Below the pieces are notes generated by a model. It worked only from the letters and a program-made list of their open reading frames with translations. It did not search any database and was not told where the DNA came from. Shown here in pieces: positions 1 to 7,112 of a stretch of 33,543 bases of DNA. The stretch comes from Myxococcota bacterium (lineage in GTDB: Bacteria > Myxococcota_A > Polyangia > Polyangiales > JANWZI01). The first letter of the stretch is position 1; every line of letters starts with the position of its first letter. Position numbers and translations under genes: made by a program. Location: positions 1-33,543 of the forward strand of contig JANWZI010000041.1 of assembly GCA_025054695.1 (NCBI GenBank), given 5' to 3'.

Positions 1-355
1 ACACGCCGCGCTCGTCGAGCTCGAAGCCCGCCCCGTCCTCCCGCGCGCGCCACCGCCCCGGGCCCCGCGGCTGCAATCCCCAAAAATGCTCGCTCGCATT
101 GCGCTGCACCGCCGCCAGGAACGCCGCGCGCAGCCCCGCATCGACGGCGCCCCGCGGGTCTCCTCGCATCGGCCCCAGCCGCATCGCGCGCCCGCTGCCG
201 TCGCGCGCAAAGTCCTCGGCGCGCACCGCGTGCTGCACCCGCGCCGCCGCCTCCGCGCCTCCCAGCACCACGCCCAGCAGAGCTGAGAACAAGACACCGA
301 GACGACCGAACCCAGTGCTCCAGCGCATGCCCACACGACGTTGCGTGATGCGCAT
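1..355 (-). CDS. Secreted protein of unknown function, C-terminus beyond the window
   Basis: The reading frame stays open to the window edge, so only about 118 N-terminal residues are visible. The N-terminus is MRITQRRVGMRWS followed by a hydrophobic stretch (GVLFSALLGVVLGG) and an AEAAA-type cleavage region, which reads as a Sec signal peptide. The mature part begins RVQHAVRAEDFARDG and has no family motif I recognise. The start at 355 is chosen because GGAGG lies 5 bases upstream; in-frame ATGs at 379 and 328 are alternatives, and the one at 328 would shorten the charged n-region. It lies 161 bp downstream of the large lipoprotein gene on the same strand. Export is a fair inference; function is unknown. 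Confidence 0.6.
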   Translation of the reverse strand, partial: MRITQRRVGMRWSTGFGRLGVLFSALLGVVLGGAEAAARVQHAVRAEDFARDGSGRAMRLGPMRGDPRGAVDAGLRAAFLAAVQRNASEHFWGLQPRGPGRWRAREDGAGFELDERGV

Positions 356-516
356 GAGGCCCTCCGCTTCCGACTCCATCGCGCGTCGCGTTCGCGTGGA
401 ACCGACCGGTCGACGCGACTGCACTCCTTACCACGCCCCCTGTTCCGTCTCAACCGCGCCTGGCCTATTCCGGCGAGCGAGCGGAGGGAGTAGTCCCCAG
501 CGGACGCGAGCACGCG
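356..516. other. Spacer without recognisable signal
   Basis: This spacer separates the stop of the large lipoprotein gene from the next minus-strand start. Apart from the GGAGG ribosome-binding site just upstream of 355 I see no hairpin with a T-tract, no hexamer array and no convincing promoter. Confidence 0.4.
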
Positions 517-3228
517 TCACTCCTGGGGGATCCACCACGGAGTTTCGGGCTCGGCCGGAGGCGGTGGGGGCTGGGGCGTGGGCGGCGGTCGCGGAGTGCC
601 GCCAGCCGGGCCTCGCGGCGGGGTTCCTCGGCTTGGAGCCGGAGGAGTCGTGGAAGGCGGCGTGGGAGACGGCGAAGTACCCGCTCCGGAGCTGCCCGAG
701 CTCGCGCTCGACGCCGGCCCACCGGAAGGCGGGGGGTTTTGCTGCGTGGCGCCGCTCGTTTCCGCTTGAAGCCACCACGGCTGTTCCTCGGCGGGCTGTC
801 TCGTGGGCTCGGTCGGCTGGCGCGGCTGGGTCTGCGTCGGGGGCTGCGTGGGCGGCGGCTCCACGCGTCGGAGGATCCACCACGGCACGGACGGTCCGGG
901 TCCGCCGACCTGGCTAGCCGTCACGCGACGGCCGCGCAGTCGGACCCACCACGGTTGCGCAACGGCGGTGTGCACGCTGTCGCTCCCGCCGGCGCCGCTC
1001 GAGGCCGCACCGGCGCCTGCTCCCGGGTCGAACACGACGGATCCCGCGCGCAGCGCGAAGGTGACCGCCGCGCGCTGCCGCCGGTCTCGAAACCGCGGGA
1101 ACGTGAGCCCCTCGACGATGGGGCGGACGCAATCGACGAAGGGCGGGCTCGACGGCGCATAGGTCCAGTCGCGCGCGGTTCCCTCACCCTCGACGATGAA
1201 GACGAATCGCACCTGCGCGAGGCGTGGATTGCGCTCGAGCTCTTGCAGGATGCACGCGCGCAGCGGCTCGACGTGCGGAGCGAACGTTTCGTTGATCTGC
1301 GACTGCGAGAGCCTCCGAGGCAACTCCGCCTCCGCGCGTGCGGCAGCTGCGGCCGCCGCACGAGCTGCCGCCTCCGCCTCGGCGCGCGCTCGGGCTTCCT
1401 CGGCACGCCGTTCCGCGTCGAACAGGGCTCGCGTGCCCTCCGCGAGCGCTGGCAGCGTCCTCGCGTCGGCCACGAGCTCCTCGAGGAACTGCCGACCCTC
1501 GGGGCCACCGTGGCGGTACAGGCCCACTGCGGCGGCGGTCAGCGCTTCTGCGTTTTGCGCGAAGCTGCTGTCCGCTCGGTACAGCCGCAGAAGCTCTCGC
1601 AGAGGCGGTACGACGGAGGCGTCGCCGAGCTCGACCACGGCGCGGACGACCGTCGGCAGCACGTCCGACGGCGTCTCGTGATCCATCATGTGCCGGACCA
1701 GCCCCGCGAGGGCCGAGCTCATCCGATTCTCGACGAGCGGCGGGACGATGATTTCCAGTGGTGGGCCCTCGGTGCCCTCGAGGAAGTCGTATCGAGACGC
1801 CAGGGCCTCGACGAGCATCTCGAGCCCGACGCGGCGGTTGCGCAGGGCCGCGGCGATGGCGTCACGCAGGGCCGACGGCATCGAGCGCTGGGCGTAGAGA
1901 TCCAGCAAGTCACGCGTGACCTCCGGATCCGGCAGCGCCGCGAGCAGCGCGACGGCGTAGGCGCGCGACGGAACGAGCCGATTGTCCGGGTCCACGGCGA
2001 GCTCCACGAGCGAGCGGCGAAGCTCGGGCGGCGTGCCGGAGACGGCTCCGGCCGGGGTTCCGGTCCCGTCGATCGCGACGGCGCCCACCTCGACGCCGAG
2101 CGTCGCCGTGTGACGGTCGAGCCCGGATTCGGCGTCGAGGAGTCGCACCGAACCGTCCTCGGCCACGGTCAGCAGGCCCTCGGGCAGCGCCTGTGCGCCC
2201 GCGATCACGGACGGCAGCGCGCGCGCCCAGCGGGGAGAGCCGTCGGGCGCGAAGGCGAAGACGTGCCGGAAATAGACAAAGTACCACCGGTCTCCGGCGA
2301 TGCGGATCGCGTCCGTGTCGGTCGACGCGGCGGGGTGGAAGTAGACGCGAATCCGCCCCCGAGCGCTTCGCTGCCCCGGACGCGGGACGAACCCGTCGTC
2401 CCAGAGCAGAGGCTCGCCCGGCGGAGCGGGAAACGGCGGCGCGACGTATGTCGCGCGCGCACGTGTGCCGTTCGCGCTGCGTTCGTCGAGGCGGTAGACG
2501 CCCCGCCCTCCGTAGTAGACGCCTTCGGGGGCCGCGAAGACGAACGAGAGCACGTCGTCCGTGAGGCGCAATCGCGCCACCTCCCGCCCGGTTCGCAGCT
2601 CGAGCACCACGATGCTCTGGCGATCCCACGGCACGAAGACGTGCTCGCCGCGCACCGCCGGTTCGCCGAGGACGCCCTGCACGTCCCACGACCAGCGTTC
2701 CGATCCGCGGCTCGCATCGACGGCCCAGACGCGACCGACGCGCGTCCCGCTGCCGCTGGCGCCCGTGCTCGCGACGCACACGACCACGTCGTCGCCGCGG
2801 GCTGCCCCCAGCAGCGGAAGCGCGCCGGTGTCCGTTCGCCATCGCGGCTGGCCTGTGCGGGCGTCGATCGCGACGACCCGCTCGCCCTCGTCGGACCGCT
2901 CCGAGACGAGCACCAAATCCCCGGCGACGATGGGACGAACGACCGTCTCGACGGGCGTGGTCCACAGCCGCTCACCGCTCGTCAGGCTCCACGCGCCGAC
3001 GGTTCGGGGCGTCCCGTGCGTCGCGACGAACGCGACGGGCTGCCCGAGCCCGCTCTCGGGCTGGCTTCGGGCCTGCGGGGCGGGCTGCCGGGCCAGCACC
3101 GCGCGCAATGCCGGGAGCTGGTTGTCGGGGAAGCGCGTGCTGAACGCGCCGCGCTCGACGTACACGGCGCAGCCGCCGGTGGCGAGCCCGACGAGCAGCG
3201 CGAGCCACCGGGCAGCGAGGCGGTTCAC
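517..3228 (-). CDS. Large lipoprotein: PQQ-type propeller, HEAT region, AgmX/PglI C-terminal-type domain and PWW tail
   Basis: The product has 903 residues. The N-terminus is a signal peptide ending in TGGC at Cys20, a plausible though not ideal lipobox. Residues about 55-400 contain repeated stretches such as VVAIDARTGQPRW and VWAVDASRGSERW, typical of PQQ/quinoprotein-like beta-propeller blades. Residues about 400-600 are helical and HEAT-like (PDPEVTRDLLDLY, DASVVPPLRELL). An Ala/Glu/Arg-rich probable coiled coil follows, then a domain with two cysteines (LRACILQEL and VDCVRPI) and the sequence VRFVFIVEGEGTARDW, which matches the AgmX/PglI C-terminal domain of myxobacteria. The tail is Pro/Ser-rich with PWW at residues 759, 782, 817 and 897. 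The GTG start overlaps the upstream stop (GTGA) with GGAGG 6 bases before it, so it is probably translationally coupled to the HEAT protein gene. Likely anchored in the envelope; function unknown. Confidence 0.85.
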   Translation of the reverse strand: MNRLAARWLALLVGLATGGCAVYVERGAFSTRFPDNQLPALRAVLARQPAPQARSQPESGLGQPVAFVATHGTPRTVGAWSLTSGERLWTTPVETVVRPIVAGDLVLVSERSDEGERVVAIDARTGQPRWRTDTGALPLLGAARGDDVVVCVASTGASGSGTRVGRVWAVDASRGSERWSWDVQGVLGEPAVRGEHVFVPWDRQSIVVLELRTGREVARLRLTDDVLSFVFAAPEGVYYGGRGVYRLDERSANGTRARATYVAPPFPAPPGEPLLWDDGFVPRPGQRSARGRIRVYFHPAASTDTDAIRIAGDRWYFVYFRHVFAFAPDGSPRWARALPSVIAGAQALPEGLLTVAEDGSVRLLDAESGLDRHTATLGVEVGAVAIDGTGTPAGAVSGTPPELRRSLVELAVDPDNRLVPSRAYAVALLAALPDPEVTRDLLDLYAQRSMPSALRDAIAAALRNRRVGLEMLVEALASRYDFLEGTEGPPLEIIVPPLVENRMSSALAGLVRHMMDHETPSDVLPTVVRAVVELGDASVVPPLRELLRLYRADSSFAQNAEALTAAAVGLYRHGGPEGRQFLEELVADARTLPALAEGTRALFDAERRAEEARARAEAEAAARAAAAAAARAEAELPRRLSQSQINETFAPHVEPLRACILQELERNPRLAQVRFVFIVEGEGTARDWTYAPSSPPFVDCVRPIVEGLTFPRFRDRRQRAAVTFALRAGSVVFDPGAGAGAASSGAGGSDSVHTAVAQPWWVRLRGRRVTASQVGGPGPSVPWWILRRVEPPPTQPPTQTQPRQPTEPTRQPAEEQPWWLQAETSGATQQNPPPSGGPASSASSGSSGAGTSPSPTPPSTTPPAPSRGTPPRGPAGGTPRPPPTPQPPPPPAEPETPWWIPQE

Positions 3229-4115
3229 GACGCGCCTCCGGTCGGCGGAGTCGACGCCGACGACGGCGCCGGACCGGGCGGGATTCGTCGGATCGCCGTC
3301 TCGACCTCGGTGCGAAGTCGGCCGCCGCGCTCGGGGAGCGTGGCCAGCAATTCCTCGAAGAAACGCCGGACCATCGGCCCGCTCACCTCGGTCAGTCGCG
3401 CCACGATCTGCAACTTGACCGCCTCGGGCAAATCGGTGCGCCGCAGGAATTCTCCGTATCCCGAGAGCATCACGCCCAGCGGGCGGCGCCCGAGATGCTC
3501 GCCGAATCGCTCGACGGCGCGCGCGTCGCCGAGCTTTCCGATCGCGATGGCCGCCTCGACGACGCCGCGCTCGAAGGCGCGGAACAGCACGTCCAGCGAG
3601 CCGCGCGCGCCGATGTCGCCGAGGGCCACCGCAGCGGCCGCCCGCACCGAGCGATCGCTGTCCGACAGACCGCGTTCGAGCAGCGACGGCACGCGCGGGT
3701 CGGAAATCGCGGCCAGGGCGCGGTACGCACGCAATCGGGCGCCCGGACGACGGTGGTGCGTGAACACCGTCAGCGCCTCGATCGCGCCCGGATGGGCGAG
3801 CGCGCCCAGGGCCTCGAGCGCGCGGTCGGTGACCGCGTCAGGCTGCCCCGCGCGCAGCGTCTCGACGAGGTGCGGAACGACTTCAGGTCGGTCGAGCGCG
3901 CTCAGCAGGTCGATGCCCTCGCGAACTTCGTCGGGGCTGGCGCTACGGAGCTTCGGCAGGATCGCCTCGATCTCGGCTCGTACCGCCGCGGCGCGGGGGT
4001 CACGGGCCGGACGACGGCCGCTTCGGGGCTGGGCGTTCGCCGTGAGAGTCGCGAGCGCGACCAGCAGACCGAGCAAGACCGACGGGGCGGACGACGGGAG
4101 GCAGGGACGCGTCAT
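3225..4115 (-). CDS. Exported HEAT-repeat protein
   Basis: The product has 296 residues. A signal peptide (MTRPCLPSSAPSVLLGLLVALATLTANA) is followed by a basic linker and HEAT-like units of about 30 residues, for example RPEVVPHLVETLRAG, HPGAIEALTVFTHH and DPRVPSLLERGL, with AAVALGDIGARGSLDVLFRAF typical of PBS-lyase/HEAT helices. The frame is open upstream to 4196, but the ATG at 4115 puts the signal peptide at the N-terminus, so I prefer it; no strong ribosome-binding site is visible. The last 4 bases overlap the start of the large lipoprotein gene, which also has a HEAT-like region. HEAT repeats usually serve as protein-protein scaffolds, so the two may form one envelope complex; that is inference. 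Confidence 0.8.
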   Translation of the reverse strand: MTRPCLPSSAPSVLLGLLVALATLTANAQPRSGRRPARDPRAAAVRAEIEAILPKLRSASPDEVREGIDLLSALDRPEVVPHLVETLRAGQPDAVTDRALEALGALAHPGAIEALTVFTHHRRPGARLRAYRALAAISDPRVPSLLERGLSDSDRSVRAAAAVALGDIGARGSLDVLFRAFERGVVEAAIAIGKLGDARAVERFGEHLGRRPLGVMLSGYGEFLRRTDLPEAVKLQIVARLTEVSGPMVRRFFEELLATLPERGGRLRTEVETAIRRIPPGPAPSSASTPPTGGAS

Positions 4116-4404
4116 GGGAAAACGACCGGGGCGCGCTGTTTTCGTTTGCGGTACGCCCGACTTCCCCCGGCGAACCGCGGGGCGGACATGTAGCACAATG
4201 CGTCTGGCCCATACACGCGGCCGTTGTGGCCCGACGCCGCTCGGGTCGGGTCCCGGCTCTGGGCTCGAATACCGGGCTCAAGCTCTGGCTCGGACTCGGA
4301 CTCGGACTCGGACTTGGACTCAGACTCTGTATCGGTTTCGGACTCCGGCTCGGTGTCGGCCGTGGACGCCGGCTCGGTCTCTGGCCCGGGTTCCGTTTCC
4401 TTCG
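4116..4404. other. Spacer holding the first hexamer array
   Basis: This gap lies between two minus-strand genes. Positions 4287-4400 are a hexamer array (separate entry), and looser copies extend back to about 4250. I see no terminator-like hairpin with a T-tract. Long readable frames occur on both strands here only because the repeat lacks stop codons. Confidence 0.5.
4287..4400 (+). repeat. Degenerate hexanucleotide array A (GGACTC type)
   Basis: Nineteen consecutive 6-base units run in one phase, starting GGCTCG, GACTCG, GACTCG, GACTCG, GACTTG, GACTCA, GACTCT and becoming more degenerate toward 4400. Written as GGNNTC the conserved positions are the GG and the TC. The array ends just before the stop codon (4405-4407) of the minus-strand lipoprotein gene, so it is the first thing transcribed after that gene. 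On plus it reads as Ser-Asp dipeptides in one frame and Leu-Gly in another, but no start, signal or flanking domain supports a gene. Confidence 0.8.
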
Positions 4405-5178
4405 TCAGCGCGAGTTGGGCACCGGCGAAACCGTCAGCTCGATTCCGTTGCGCACGGACACCACGATGGTGCCGGACTCGAGCACGCCGGAGATCCCCAG
4501 GCGCCGCTCGCGCCGCACGCGGATTCGCTCCTCCTCGAGCCGGTCGTCGCGGCTGCGCAGACCGCCGACGGGAATCTCGTGACTGCCCGGGTCGCCGTCG
4601 AGCTCGATTCGGTACTCGTGCGTCTCGACGTGCGCGCGGTCGGCGCCCGTCGGCGACCAGACGACGCGAAGCGGCTCGTCGCCCGGGACGTTGGCGCCCG
4701 CATCAGGCTGGGTGACCCGGTGCCACGGCGGGGACTGGATGCGAACGCCCTCGACGTAGTCGGCGCCGCGCTCGACCTCGAGTGCGTACGCCGGGGCGTA
4801 GCCCGATTGCTCGCCGCAGTAGTCGCGACCGCAGCCGCCCTCGCGCAGCGTGACTTGGCCGAACACGCTGTCGACGACCACCCGCGCGCCGCCGACGCGC
4901 GCCCCGCTCGCATCGCGTACGTCGACTTCGAAGCGCGTGCGCATCGCGTCGTCGTCGACGGACGTCTCGCCGCGGTCGGGCTCCGACTCGATGCGCGCCT
5001 CGACGCGCAAGGTGCCCGTTCCCCGGCCGGGATCGTCGCCCGCTTCGAACGGTCCCGGTCCCCCGGATCCGCCCGATCCGCCACCGCATCCGAAGGCGAG
5101 TAGCATCGCGCACGCCCTCCAGCCGCCCCACGGTGCGGGCGCGCTCGGTCGCGATCGTTCGTCGGAATACCACCTCAT
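4405..5178 (-). CDS. Lipoprotein of unknown function
   Basis: The product has 257 residues. The N-terminus carries a charged region and LLAFGC, a lipobox with Cys31, followed by a Gly/Ser-rich linker (GGGSGGSGGPG) typical of surface-tethered lipoproteins. The mature part looks beta-rich and contains a Cys-containing loop (GGCGRDYCGEQ), possibly one disulfide. The start at 5178 is supported by AGGAGG 7 bases upstream. It lies 26 bp after the stop of the preceding TETGNP lipoprotein gene, so it is probably the last gene of the regulator-lipoprotein-lipoprotein operon. No enzyme motif is visible. Confidence 0.8.
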   Translation of the reverse strand: MRWYSDERSRPSAPAPWGGWRACAMLLAFGCGGGSGGSGGPGPFEAGDDPGRGTGTLRVEARIESEPDRGETSVDDDAMRTRFEVDVRDASGARVGGARVVVDSVFGQVTLREGGCGRDYCGEQSGYAPAYALEVERGADYVEGVRIQSPPWHRVTQPDAGANVPGDEPLRVVWSPTGADRAHVETHEYRIELDGDPGSHEIPVGGLRSRDDRLEEERIRVRRERRLGISGVLESGTIVVSVRNGIELTVSPVPNSR

Positions 5179-5204
5179 CGTGCTTCCTCCTGGTTTTTCG
5201 GTTC

Positions 5205-5966
5205 CTACGGCGCGGAGTCTGCGAGCGGCGTCGCTCGCGCTTCCTCGCCGGAAAAGCCGCCGTCCCCGTCGAGATCCCGATACAGTCGCAAGGCTCGGAC
5301 GAGCCCCCGCTCGATTTGCTGCAGCGCCTCGGAGTGCCGGTCGCGGTCGATCCGGACGAGCCCGCCGTCCGCGCTCAGGGCATCCCAATCGACCGATCCG
5401 AGCCAGTCGGCTGCGTCGAAGGCGAGCAGCAACGCGGACAGTCCTTCGCGCAGCTCGAATGGTTCGCCGCGGCTGCGGACCTCCAGCTCGCGCTCGAGCT
5501 GCGAGACGACGTGGACTTCGGCACCATCGCCGCGCACGATCACGAGCACGAACGAGGCGCCATCGAGCTCCGCCGGCGCACTCGACGGAAGCGGCGCGCG
5601 AGCGCGTGCGAGGGCGAGCCGCACCCGACAGTAGCCGCCCTCGGGCTTGTCGAAGCGAGCCCGTAGCCCCGCCCCCGTCACCAGCTCCCCGGTGAGCCGA
5701 TCGTGCACGTCGAGCCGTTCGCTCGGGCCGGGCCCCTCGCAGGTCTCTTCGACGCCGTCGATGCGTATGCGCTCGACCCCGATCCACGCCTGCGTCAGTC
5801 GGACCGCGCCGGGCTGTCCGACGGCCACTCGGTCCGGGTCCCGGCTCGTCGCCCGAAGTGCCAGTTGCGTGCGCGCCGGTGGATTGCCGGTCTCCGTCCC
5901 GATGCACCCGCAAGCCACGGCGAGCGCGAGCGCGCATCCGAATCGTCGCGGCCGCGCTGCGATCAC
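5205..5966 (-). CDS. TETGNP-type lipoprotein
   Basis: The product has 253 residues. VACGC gives a lipobox with Cys21, followed directly by IGTETGNPP, a signature I recall from lipoproteins of Deltaproteobacteria and Fibrobacteres. The rest looks like a beta-sandwich, with LTQAWIGVERIRIDG and later LDVHDRLTGELVTG and RVRLALARA, resembling DUF4382-like secreted proteins, but I would not assign that firmly. Near the C-terminus DLDGDGGFSGEEA resembles a calcium-binding loop (DxDGDGxxxxEE). The GTG start at 5966 overlaps the regulator stop (GTGA) and has GGGAGG 5 bases upstream, so it is translationally coupled to the regulator gene. Confidence 0.8.
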   Translation of the reverse strand: MIAARPRRFGCALALAVACGCIGTETGNPPARTQLALRATSRDPDRVAVGQPGAVRLTQAWIGVERIRIDGVEETCEGPGPSERLDVHDRLTGELVTGAGLRARFDKPEGGYCRVRLALARARAPLPSSAPAELDGASFVLVIVRGDGAEVHVVSQLERELEVRSRGEPFELREGLSALLLAFDAADWLGSVDWDALSADGGLVRIDRDRHSEALQQIERGLVRALRLYRDLDGDGGFSGEEARATPLADSAP

Positions 5967-6847
5967 GACGACCTCCCGTGGCGCGCGCGGCGCGGCGTCG
6001 GCGTGCCGTCGCGCCGGCGGCTGAGCGGAAAGAGCTGAAAGCCCAGCTGGACGACCTGCTCCGGGTCGGGCTCGAGCGCGGACCATTCGAGCAGCTCGCG
6101 GCGCAGCGACGCGAGCCGTTCCTTCAGCGCGCGCAGCCCGCCGGGACCGACGCACAGCGTCAGCGACGAGACGTCGCGGTCGTCCGGCCCGAACAGGTCG
6201 ATGGCGTGGGCGGCCCGCTCGAGCATGACGCGGTGGTAACGCGCGATGTGCACGCCGCGCGTTTCGGGCCCCGTGGTCAGCAGCGGTTCGGCCTGCTTCC
6301 AGCGCCCGTCGGTCTCGTCGCGCACGAGCATGCCGAGACGCACCAGCACGTCGAGCGCGCGGGCGGCCTGATCCTTGCGGATGGACGGGACGAGTTGCCG
6401 GGCGATCCACGCGGGATCGGCCTGGAAATCGCGCCGTGCGGCGAGCTCGCGGATCGCAGGGATCCACCAGTGCGCGTGGTAGGCGGCCTGTTCCACGTCG
6501 AGCCGTCGGATCTCGCGATAGCGCCGGTGACGCGCGAGCCGTTCGTAGGCCTCCTGGCGCTCCGACGGGGTGCGGGCCTGATTGAACGCCACCAGATCGA
6601 CGAAATAGGCCGCGCGCTCGGCGTCCAGCCCGCACGCGCGCGCGAAGGCGGGCGCGGTGCGCACGCTCAGGTTGCGCCGTCCGTCCATCACGAGCTTGAG
6701 GTAGTTGGGCGAGCGCAGCCCGGCGCGGCGACTGAAGGTACGGAAGGACATCCCCCGCTCCCGTCGCGCCCGATACAGGTCGCGCAGGTACGCTCGGTGA
6801 TCGAGGTACGCGAACACGTCCACCTCGCCGCGCGACCCGGCGCTCAC
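5963..6847 (-). CDS. TIGR02147-family (DUF4423) transcriptional regulator
   Basis: The product has 294 residues. DVFAYLDHRAYLRDLYRARRE followed by FSRRAGLRSPNYLKLVMDGRRNLS is the characteristic start of TIGR02147 proteins and contains an HTH-like segment. The middle (YYxxR/EIRRLD, HAHWWIPAIRELA, DPAWIARQL, ALDVLVRLGML) and the end (RVMLERAAHAID, SSLTLCVGPGGLRALK) also match the family. Its members are predicted regulators, often beside exported proteins; here it is coupled to a lipoprotein gene. The GTG at 6847 is chosen because an upstream TTG at 6931 would place a perfect inverted repeat (6899-6921) inside the coding region. With the GTG start the repeat sits 52-74 bases upstream, a normal operator position. 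The exact start is uncertain because no strong ribosome-binding site is visible. Confidence 0.82.
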   Translation of the reverse strand: MSAGSRGEVDVFAYLDHRAYLRDLYRARRERGMSFRTFSRRAGLRSPNYLKLVMDGRRNLSVRTAPAFARACGLDAERAAYFVDLVAFNQARTPSERQEAYERLARHRRYREIRRLDVEQAAYHAHWWIPAIRELAARRDFQADPAWIARQLVPSIRKDQAARALDVLVRLGMLVRDETDGRWKQAEPLLTTGPETRGVHIARYHRVMLERAAHAIDLFGPDDRDVSSLTLCVGPGGLRALKERLASLRRELLEWSALEPDPEQVVQLGFQLFPLSRRRDGTPTPRRARHGRSS

Positions 6848-6898
6848 GCGTCCATCGTGCGCCGACGCGGCCTCGTCCGCCAGCCGGTCGACGCAGAT

Positions 6899-6921
6899 TT
6901 CGTATACAAGGAGTATACGAA
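6899..6921. promoter_or_regulatory. Perfect 9-bp inverted repeat, candidate operator
   Basis: The sequence is TTCGTATAC, 5 bases, GTATACGAA: both arms match exactly. It lies upstream of the TIGR02147 regulator gene in the spacer shared with the divergent phosphodiesterase gene, in a locally AT-richer stretch. The size and symmetry suit a dimeric HTH protein; autoregulation is inferred from position only. Confidence 0.6.
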
Positions 6922-6947
6922 GCCATGCCAATATGCCTTGATTTTTC

Positions 6948-6969
6948 GTTGACGAATTTTCGGGTCAAC
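6948..6969. promoter_or_regulatory. Second inverted repeat in the divergent spacer (GTTGAC-N10-GTCAAC)
   Basis: The arms GTTGAC (6948-6953) and GTCAAC (6964-6969) are exact complements 10 bases apart. The right arm read on minus contains TTGACC, a possible -35 for the regulator. It could be a second operator or a coincidence of the -35-like sequences. Confidence 0.35.
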
Positions 6970-6975
6970 CGACGT

Positions 6976-6984
6976 TTCGTATAC
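6976..6984 (+). promoter_or_regulatory. Half-site of the TTCGTATAC operator
   Basis: An exact copy of the 9-base arm TTCGTATAC recurs 77 bp from the left arm of the full palindrome, on the side of the plus-strand phosphodiesterase gene. A matching right arm is absent here. Two copies of a 9-mer in one short spacer of a GC-rich genome suggest one regulator acting on both divergent genes. Confidence 0.45.
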
Positions 6985-7112
6985 AGCTCGAGCTCCCTCC
7001 TCCACTTTGTGGTCAGGGTGCACGTTGCCGCTCGCCCGTCCGCTCGCGAGCACAGCCCGGACTTCTCGGCGCGACGGCGCGTGCCTCCGTGCTATCAGCG
7101 ACGGCGTTCTCG

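Noticed and set aside
4287..4400. G-quadruplex or hairpin terminator function of the arrays
   Set aside because: GG tracts of two only give weak two-layer quadruplexes, the units cannot pair with themselves, and the GG-strand orientation differs between arrays relative to transcription; kept only as a hypothesis in the findings.
739..5103. Very long open frame on plus
   Set aside because: It runs antisense to four supported minus-strand genes, has no recognisable domain and is Arg/Ala/Pro-rich, as expected from a GC-rich antisense frame.
6848..6931. N-terminal extension of the TIGR02147 protein from a TTG
   Set aside because: It would put a perfect inverted repeat within the coding sequence and adds residues that do not match the family start.
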